A stretch of DNA of 25,388 nt. Source: an uncultured Oscillospiraceae bacterium. GTDB taxonomy: Bacteria > Bacillota > Clostridia > Oscillospirales > Oscillospiraceae. Each line of letters begins with the position of its first letter. Positions within the stretch are counted from its first letter, which is position 1. This document shows positions 20,395 through 25,388 of this stretch, piece after piece. The stretch spans positions 1 through 25,388 of the forward strand of contig CAJUEG010000040.1 in the NCBI GenBank assembly GCA_910584835.1, in the 5' to 3' direction. Below the pieces are notes generated by a model. The model was not told the DNA's origin. It did no database searches and worked only from the letters and a program-made list of their open reading frames with translations. Made by a program: the position numbers and the translations under genes.

Positions 20395-23205
20395 ATGGAA
20401 AATCAGTCAGTTTACATTGTATCGGCGGATGCAAAGGATCTGTTTTTAGCTAACTACTCTAACGCTGAATGCGCGGGGTACAGTGTTCGCTATACTGGAG
20501 GGGAGAAGGCTGGAGAGATCAACATAAAGCGATTTGTTAATACGCTGGATTACAGCTTAGACCTTATCAAGCTGAGGGAAGCGTATGAAAAAGTTTACCG
20601 CAATAAACATTTCAGCTTTATCCAGAGCGGAAAAGAATATTCTCAGCGCGTTATCAACGTCACGTTCAAATATAGTGTCAAAGAATTTAATCGATTTTTC
20701 GGCAACACCTATATCAAGTACGGATATCTGCCGGATGATGTACAACTGGAGGATAATATATGTGTGCGTGATAGAGAGCTGATTGCCGTTCGAGTTGGTG
20801 AGCCTGTTTTAAACCCATTACCCGATGAATTGTTGGGCAAATGCTTTGCCTACAATAATGGAGCATACCAGGCCAATGACGGAAAAATAAAAACGGTTAT
20901 CAAAACTTCAGAGCTACGGCAACGCCTATATCGGGATGGCTTTGTGTGCGATGGGATCAAATACATCCGCTATAAGCGGTCCAGCGGTAGCAGCCGGATA
21001 GGGAAGTGTTTGTTTATAGATGAGTGCTTGTATTCCAAGATGCACAAATGGGAACTATGTGGGCTTAAAATCAAAGATGGACAAGAGGTAGACTTGGCAG
21101 CATTGGAGGCTTACATAGCACTTACACTCAGCAGTATTATCGGAACTATCCCGCTCAAGCCTGAGAACTTTCTTGTAATTGACGACTATGAGAGTATCTT
21201 TGAGGATCGCGTAGTCGCGACCCATATTGGTGAGGATGGATGGTTGACCGCTGGGCCGGAAACAGCGCAGATCACAAATAGCATTTGGGATGGGCAGTCT
21301 TTGATTGACAAGAGCGTCATGGGGGAATATGAGAAATGCGGCATGATCCTTTTACGCAACCGTTTTTTTAAGTCGGCTTGCTTCAATACCAATATTCAGG
21401 ACTTTTTTAAGGATCATGGGATTACAGATGTGTCACAACTCAATGGATTCACATTGGCAAAGTCGATCAGCGATATAAAGATTATCACCACTCCCAGCAG
21501 TATCAAATATGTCAAGTTTGGAACTTTGGAACAGTGGCTAAAGATGTTGGAAGATGATAATAGTTTTGGTGTAGTAAAGCATGAGAAACCTACACACTTC
21601 TTTGATGGCCGTATGGTTCAGGTGCACTATCAGCTGTTGAACACACTTCAAATGACGCAAGACGAAGTGGAGACTTTTGTAAAACCGTCGCTGGACTATC
21701 TGAGTATGCTCCAAAATGATCCCGCCGTATTGCGATACCACATCCACTATCTCAACGATAACAATAAGGATGCAGAATATGCCAACACAAATACTGAAGT
21801 GGTTTATCGGATGCTGGGTGTGACAGATGCCTTTGCAGATACGAAGCTGTATAAGGATTTTGTAGACGAAGTATCGAAGTCATTTAAGAATAATTTGCGA
21901 CAAGGACACTTTCTTGTAAACGGCAACTATTCTACGTTGTGCGGGAACCCTATAGAAATGCTGTTCGCTGCTATTGGGCAATTTGACGGAAAAAGTAAAA
22001 TTGGGACAGGGAATATCTACAGCAAGAGATTCGATTTTGACAAGATAATTTTAGGATCACGAAGCCCGCACGCCACAATGGGCAATGTGTTATTAACCAC
22101 TAACCGCCATAATCCTGAAATTGAAACCTACTTTAACTTAACTCAAGAGATCGTATGTGTGAATAGCATTTGCGAAAATCTGCTAATGCGGTTATCAGGT
22201 AGCGATTTTGATTCTGATTGCCTGTTATTGACAGACAATCCAATTCTGATTAGTGCAGCAAAACGAAACTATGAAAAATTTCTTGTGCCAACAAGTTTAG
22301 TAGAGGCGAAAAAGGCTGTGCGCCATTACACCAAAGCAGATCAGGCAGACTTAGATATCAAAACGTCTGTGAACAAAATCGGGGAGATTATTAATCTTTC
22401 TCAGGAACTGAATACACAACTTTGGGATAGGATCAACAATGGAGCTGACATTGCTGAGATACAAGAGCTGTACTGTGATATTGCCAAACTGGATATCCTG
22501 AGCGGAATTGAAATCGACAAGGCAAAAAAAGAATTTTCAGTCGATAGCGTAGCTGAGATTCGATTTCTTAGAAGCAAATATCGATTTTGTGACCAGGACG
22601 GACGAACAATTAAACCAAACTTTTTTGGACATATTGCACGCCGAAAAGGTTACTATGACAGCGCAAAGAAGTTTTATCAATTCCATGATACCACTATGGA
22701 CTACATCCAGCACACGATCAATAGGTATCACAACAGTTACCAAAAGCGATGCTATGTTGATTTCTCTACTCTACTGATTCCGCGCAATAATTACAGCGTT
22801 CACCATATCAACCGTAATCAGGTTAGTGACGTTCTGGAAGCTGTGCGCAACCTGAAGCAACAGATCATTGCAATCAAAAATGGAGACAGTGAGCAAAAAG
22901 AAAAGTGGGCGGCGATTCAAACTGCGCATGAAGAATGCAGAGCAACCATACGGCGCGTCAAAAGTCCAAACACGCAATATCGGTTGCTGCTGGAGATTGA
23001 GAAGAAAGAAAACAAGGATATATCACGATACATTTTTTCTGAGCTGTTTGCCGGAAATCCTGACTTCTTAGGGTTAATTGATGCAAATAGAATGCCAATT
23101 TCAAAGATTGTGGAAACTGTTGCCCCTGGTGAGTTTGAATTGTTCTCCATTCCGTTCAAAAAAGAAACTTGCAAAAATGGCTTGATTCTTTCTACCCCTG
23201 CTTAA
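20395..23205 (+). CDS. RNA-polymerase-fold protein, cellular RdRP/YonO-like
   Basis: 936 residues. Its motifs follow the order of cellular RNA-dependent RNA polymerases and phage YonO, single-chain polymerases with two double-psi beta-barrels. They are DGWLTAG (281-287), an R-x4-K pair (R321, K326) as in the first barrel, YQLLNTLQM (412-420) like the plant LNRQ-LLSTLG segment, SPHATMG (557-563) like the HPGDIR segment, and SGSDFDSD with D604, D606 and D608 as metal ligands. The C-terminal part is helical. Template and product (DNA or RNA) cannot be read from the sequence. The usual Gly in DxDGD is Ser here. GGAGGG precedes the ATG. GC is much lower than in the host genes. It may transcribe the element's own genes, as YonO does for SPbeta. 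Confidence 0.82.
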   Translation: MENQSVYIVSADAKDLFLANYSNAECAGYSVRYTGGEKAGEINIKRFVNTLDYSLDLIKLREAYEKVYRNKHFSFIQSGKEYSQRVINVTFKYSVKEFNRFFGNTYIKYGYLPDDVQLEDNICVRDRELIAVRVGEPVLNPLPDELLGKCFAYNNGAYQANDGKIKTVIKTSELRQRLYRDGFVCDGIKYIRYKRSSGSSRIGKCLFIDECLYSKMHKWELCGLKIKDGQEVDLAALEAYIALTLSSIIGTIPLKPENFLVIDDYESIFEDRVVATHIGEDGWLTAGPETAQITNSIWDGQSLIDKSVMGEYEKCGMILLRNRFFKSACFNTNIQDFFKDHGITDVSQLNGFTLAKSISDIKIITTPSSIKYVKFGTLEQWLKMLEDDNSFGVVKHEKPTHFFDGRMVQVHYQLLNTLQMTQDEVETFVKPSLDYLSMLQNDPAVLRYHIHYLNDNNKDAEYANTNTEVVYRMLGVTDAFADTKLYKDFVDEVSKSFKNNLRQGHFLVNGNYSTLCGNPIEMLFAAIGQFDGKSKIGTGNIYSKRFDFDKIILGSRSPHATMGNVLLTTNRHNPEIETYFNLTQEIVCVNSICENLLMRLSGSDFDSDCLLLTDNPILISAAKRNYEKFLVPTSLVEAKKAVRHYTKADQADLDIKTSVNKIGEIINLSQELNTQLWDRINNGADIAEIQELYCDIAKLDILSGIEIDKAKKEFSVDSVAEIRFLRSKYRFCDQDGRTIKPNFFGHIARRKGYYDSAKKFYQFHDTTMDYIQHTINRYHNSYQKRCYVDFSTLLIPRNNYSVHHINRNQVSDVLEAVRNLKQQIIAIKNGDSEQKEKWAAIQTAHEECRATIRRVKSPNTQYRLLLEIEKKENKDISRYIFSELFAGNPDFLGLIDANRMPISKIVETVAPGEFELFSIPFKKETCKNGLILSTPA

Positions 23206-23328
23206 AAAAGAGGAACAAACGTCCGATTACAATCGAGAGTTTTTAGCCGAAAATCTTAGGATAATAGGGGAGGAAAATTTATAATATTTTCCGCTCAAAT
23301 TTAAATGATTTTAGGAGGTTTTGCAGAA
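23206..23328. other. Short leader before the small HTH gene
   Basis: AT-rich, with the segment TTTTTAGCCGAAAATCTTAGG (about 23240-23260, one base shortened in comparison) that resembles the leader at 19396. A strong AGGAGG at 23313-23318 sets the next start. Confidence 0.35.
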
Positions 23329-23508
23329 ATGCCGCTACAAATGCGATTGCAAATGTACCTCGACGAGAACGGCGTTCGGCAAACTTTTGTGGCAAAGAAG
23401 ATCGGATTGCCCGTAGAAACGCTAAACCGTTTTCTGAAAGGCAAAAAGCCTCTGCCGAAATGCTGGATTAGACCGCTTGACCTGTTTTTGGCAGATAAAG
23501 GCTATTGA
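23329..23508 (+). CDS. Small helix-turn-helix protein, Cro/XRE-like
   Basis: 59 residues, nearly all a helix-turn-helix domain (MRLQMYLDENGVRQTFVAKK then IGLPVETLNRFLKGKKPL). It is shorter than the usual XRE domain but keeps the two recognition helices. AGGAGG ends ten bases before the ATG at 23329; an ATG at 23305 would put the ribosome binding site inside the gene. It lies just after the polymerase-fold gene and before a structured intergenic stretch with a small palindrome (23730-23742) that could be its operator. It is probably a DNA-binding regulator of this second block, inferred. Confidence 0.75.
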   Translation: MPLQMRLQMYLDENGVRQTFVAKKIGLPVETLNRFLKGKKPLPKCWIRPLDLFLADKGY

Positions 23509-23770
23509 TTTTGGTTACACGGGGTACGATCTCAGCCCCTTGTAAATGTTGTGCTCAATTATTCCCGGCGTGGTTGGTTACGATAATCGGCCACCACGCC
23601 ACCCTCAATATCACAGCGGCGTGTTACCGCTTTGGTATACATTTCTCATCCGGGCGGACGTTAGTTGCGTTACGTCCGCCCACATCCGATTGCTCAGGCT
23701 TAAAGCCTTTGTAATATTGCTCAAAAAAAGGTGATATTCACCGAAAAAAGATCAGAAAGGATTGAAAATT
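23509..23770 (+). other. Structured noncoding stretch, possible ncRNA, origin or attenuator
   Basis: No gene is seen. A bulged 10-bp stem joins 23567-23577 to 23591-23600, and a perfect 10-bp stem joins 23652-23661 to 23672-23681 with a 10-nt loop. GGGG/CCCC at 23521-23539 could form a third. The palindrome GGTGA-TAT-TCACC is at 23730-23742. No long U-tract follows any of them. It could be a small RNA, a transfer or replication origin, or a regulatory leader for the next gene. Confidence 0.5.
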
Positions 23771-24289
23771 ATGAAAAAGCGAAACATTTACACGTTGAAG
23801 ATGGCGCAGAACCTTATTAGTCAGGGCTTTGAACCGATTGCGCAAGTCCCCAGCGCCAAAGACCTATCCAAAAACATTTGGGTATTTGAGGAAACCGAAG
23901 ATTTTGATCGGGCGTGCGAGGAATACATTGCGAGAAGCAAAGCCCATGCAAAGCCTGAAAACCCCGACATTGCCAAATTTTCGAGGCGGTTGATTGCCCG
24001 TATGTTTTTCAAGCAAAAATTGCCAGTTGCGTCCATTGCAACAATCACGGGCAAGACCGAAGATCAGATCAATGAAATTATCTATAAGCAGTATGGTTTG
24101 TATCGACTTTTCGCTATTGCCAAAATGGACAACAACGCATTGAACGCATATATGACGGCTCAGAACGATGAAGAGCGAATGCGGCAGGTATTTGACATTT
24201 TAGAGCGTAGCGAGTTTGACGTGTACGGCGGCAAAGATTGTTATCACTTCCCGGATGAGATCGAAGGGGTGGTAAATAGTCATGCGTAA
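23771..24289 (+). CDS. DUF5659-like N-terminal domain protein
   Basis: 172 residues. The N-terminal part (about 1-55: YTLKMAQNLISQGFEPIAQV, then DLSKNIWVFEETEDFDRACEEYI) resembles DUF5659, a small domain of phages and mobile elements with no known function. The middle (about 65-105, ASIATITGKTEDQINEIIYK) looks like a helix-turn-helix-type element. The C-terminal part is helical. The ATG at 23771 is supported by AGAAAGG ten bases upstream; the TTG three codons earlier is less likely. It overlaps the next gene by eight bases, so the two are co-translated. A replication or copy-control role is only a guess. Confidence 0.6.
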   Translation: MKKRNIYTLKMAQNLISQGFEPIAQVPSAKDLSKNIWVFEETEDFDRACEEYIARSKAHAKPENPDIAKFSRRLIARMFFKQKLPVASIATITGKTEDQINEIIYKQYGLYRLFAIAKMDNNALNAYMTAQNDEERMRQVFDILERSEFDVYGGKDCYHFPDEIEGVVNSHA

Positions 24290-24785
24290 GATTTTTTACA
24301 TGATTCGCTGCTTTCTCGCAAACGCAAAAGCTATGCGATACTTAAAAGATTGCAATGTGTCTCTTACCGACGAAATGGTTGATCGTTTTGGGCGTTGTGA
24401 AATGGCGAATATAAATGAGGCGTTCCATCTGATGGGCGTGGGGTTTAACCCTGCCTATGCAGATTATGGGAATAACGCAAAATATGACAACTTCTATTTT
24501 CGCCGTTCAGCGGCGTTGCTGATGGCGCTCCATGACTACAACAGGAAAATCAATGACGCCGTAGACGCTGTGACATGGGACCAGATTGAACCCTTGTACG
24601 AAATTCCTACAAGCAAGTTTACCCCCACTGAAGACGATGATGCTTCTTTCGCTTATGTCCCGTTTGGCTATGCGCGTGAACGGTTTGCCTATTTGAACTG
24701 GCCCGCTGAGGTGCGGGAGAAATATATCAGCTCCAGCGCAGATAGCCGTAAGGAAATGGTTGCGGCGGCGTATGGTAGGGGGTAA
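24282..24785 (+). CDS. Hypothetical protein of the element
   Basis: 167 residues, soluble, no family recognised. The N-terminal part is basic and helical (RKIFYMIRCFLANAKAMRYL). The middle contains aromatic, polar stretches (NPAYADYGNNAKYDNFYF), and the C-terminal part is acidic (TPTEDDDASFAYVPFGYARE). Its start overlaps the end of the previous gene by eight bases and its stop lies five bases before the next start. This makes a tight rightward operon with the DUF5659-like gene and the DUF6291-like gene. No transmembrane segment is clear. Confidence 0.6.
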   Translation: MRKIFYMIRCFLANAKAMRYLKDCNVSLTDEMVDRFGRCEMANINEAFHLMGVGFNPAYADYGNNAKYDNFYFRRSAALLMALHDYNRKINDAVDAVTWDQIEPLYEIPTSKFTPTEDDDASFAYVPFGYARERFAYLNWPAEVREKYISSSADSRKEMVAAAYGRG

Positions 24786-24790
24786 GCGCT

Positions 24791-25033
24791 ATGAATCTGG
24801 ACGAATACAAAGAGCTTATCAAGAGCGCCCCAAACGATAAAATTAAAATCTACAAGTCGGAAGTCGAAGCAATTTGCAAACTTCAGTCGGCGGCGGAACG
24901 TGAAGCAGCGTTCCGCTCGCTGGCCCTTAAAAAATTGACGACTGGCACTGGAGCTGAACAGTACAGCGTGGGGGGGGGTAGGAAATGGCAAAGGATAAGG
25001 GCAGACCGGGGATCATGTTTTACTTTGAGCTGA
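24791..25033 (+). CDS. Small protein ending at a G9 tract
   Basis: About 60 residues of plausible protein (LDEYKELIKSAPNDKIKIY, then EVEAICKLQSAAEREAAFRS) run to QYSV just before nine Gs at 24970-24978. After the G tract the reading frame runs as a shadow of the next gene to 25033. With one more G a TAG would end it directly after the tract. The tail therefore probably does not belong, and the true end is near 24980 in some tract length. TAGGGGG precedes the ATG. No family is recognised. Confidence 0.55.
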   Translation: MNLDEYKELIKSAPNDKIKIYKSEVEAICKLQSAAEREAAFRSLALKKLTTGTGAEQYSVGGGRKWQRIRADRGSCFTLS

Positions 25034-25359
25034 TACAACCCCTACTCTCACAACTCAGCGATGAGCAAGCCGGACAATTATTCCGCGCTGCATTTAACTA
25101 TGCCCAATATGGTGTGCTTCCATCTTTTGAGCCTGGGATGATTGGTATGGCCTGGGCGCTGTTGCAGCCCGCTATCGACCGGGACGGCGAACGATACAAC
25201 GATACGATTTTACAGCGGAAGTACGCCGTATATGTCCGGGAGCAAAAGCGAAACAAGGTGGAGCCAATCCCGTTTGAAGATTTTAAGCGGCTGAGTGATA
25301 ACGATAGGTGTCAATCGTTATCGACCGATAGCACTGTCAGCGCCAGTGATAAAATGTAA
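24985..25359 (+). CDS. DUF6291-like protein, replication-associated type
   Basis: 124 residues. The segment FYFELIQPLLSQLSDEQAGQ, followed by LFRAAFNYAQYGVLPSFEPG and then MAWALLQPAIDRDGERYND, matches the pattern of DUF6291, the N-terminal part of phage and mobile-element replication-type proteins. The usual longer C-terminal region is missing and the product ends in a polar Ser-rich tail, so it may be a short version or one half of a split gene. GGTAGGA before the ATG is part of the G-rich tract. It is the last gene in the window; bases 25360-25388 show no further gene. Confidence 0.68.
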   Translation: MAKDKGRPGIMFYFELIQPLLSQLSDEQAGQLFRAAFNYAQYGVLPSFEPGMIGMAWALLQPAIDRDGERYNDTILQRKYAVYVREQKRNKVEPIPFEDFKRLSDNDRCQSLSTDSTVSASDKM

Positions 25360-25388
25360 GAAAACGCCGAGGAAAAAATGTAATTTTG

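Larger units (their letters stand above)
12061..25388. mobile_element. Left end of an integrated element (prophage, ICE or IME; right end outside the window)
   Basis: GC content and gene style change sharply after the tRNA pair. A tyrosine integrase abuts the tRNA gene, followed by cargo, a repressor/operator switch, a rightward early operon, SprT-like genes, an RNA-polymerase-fold protein and replication-type genes. The left boundary is approximate and the second attachment site is not in the window. No structural phage or conjugation gene is seen, so the class is undecided. Confidence 0.85.

Noticed and set aside
20319..20453. TTG-initiated 44-codon frame with AAGGAG upstream
   Set aside because: It overlaps the start of the polymerase-fold gene by 59 bases, and its second half is a frame shadow of that gene.

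Overview
The window looks like a GC-rich gut Clostridia chromosome, most likely an Oscillospiraceae relative (Flavonifractor/Lawsonibacter type). This is inferred from Gram-positive Shine-Dalgarno sites, the gene families and the codon usage, not from a marker gene. The left part (about 1-12060) is ordinary GC-rich chromosome. The right part (about 12061-25388) is one end of an integrated mobile element, with lower and patchier GC and its own regulatory switch.

Chromosomal part: the 3' end of mannonate dehydratase (uxuA), an AGCS amino-acid:sodium symporter, an XRE-TPR regulator, an NSS-family sodium symporter on the minus strand, and a two-TM protein with TPR-like helices. Next comes a compact glycerate locus: a COG1237-type metallo-beta-lactamase-fold protein, a CdaR-type sugar-diacid regulator, a GntP-type permease and a MOFRL-type glycerate kinase. 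Facing it is a GarR-type tartronate semialdehyde reductase. Together the reductase makes glycerate, the permease imports it, the kinase phosphorylates it and CdaR probably senses it. A tRNA-Leu(TAA)/initiator tRNA-Met pair with its own promoter and terminator closes the chromosomal part.

Mobile element: a tyrosine integrase points towards the tRNA pair and is preceded by a small DUF6809-like gene. An AT-rich minus-strand cargo follows: an Abi-alpha (DUF4393)-like protein and an unknown membrane protein. Then comes a lysogeny-like switch: an XRE repressor and a divergent early operon separated by three matching palindromic operators that overlap both promoters. The rightward early region encodes a 44-aa protein, a SprT-like zinc metallopeptidase, several unknown small proteins, a protein ending in a sigma-region-4-like helix-turn-helix, and a second SprT-like gene broken by a frameshift at a T8 tract.

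The most striking gene is a 936-aa protein at 20395-23205. Its motifs match, in order and spacing, the double-psi-beta-barrel RNA polymerase fold of cellular RNA-dependent RNA polymerases and phage YonO: DG, RxxxxK, LLNTL, SPHATMG and SGSDFDSD. After it come a small HTH gene, a structured noncoding stretch, and replication/accessory-type genes ending in a DUF6291-like protein. No capsid, terminase, relaxase or type IV secretion gene lies in the window, so whether the element is a prophage, an ICE or an IME stays open.
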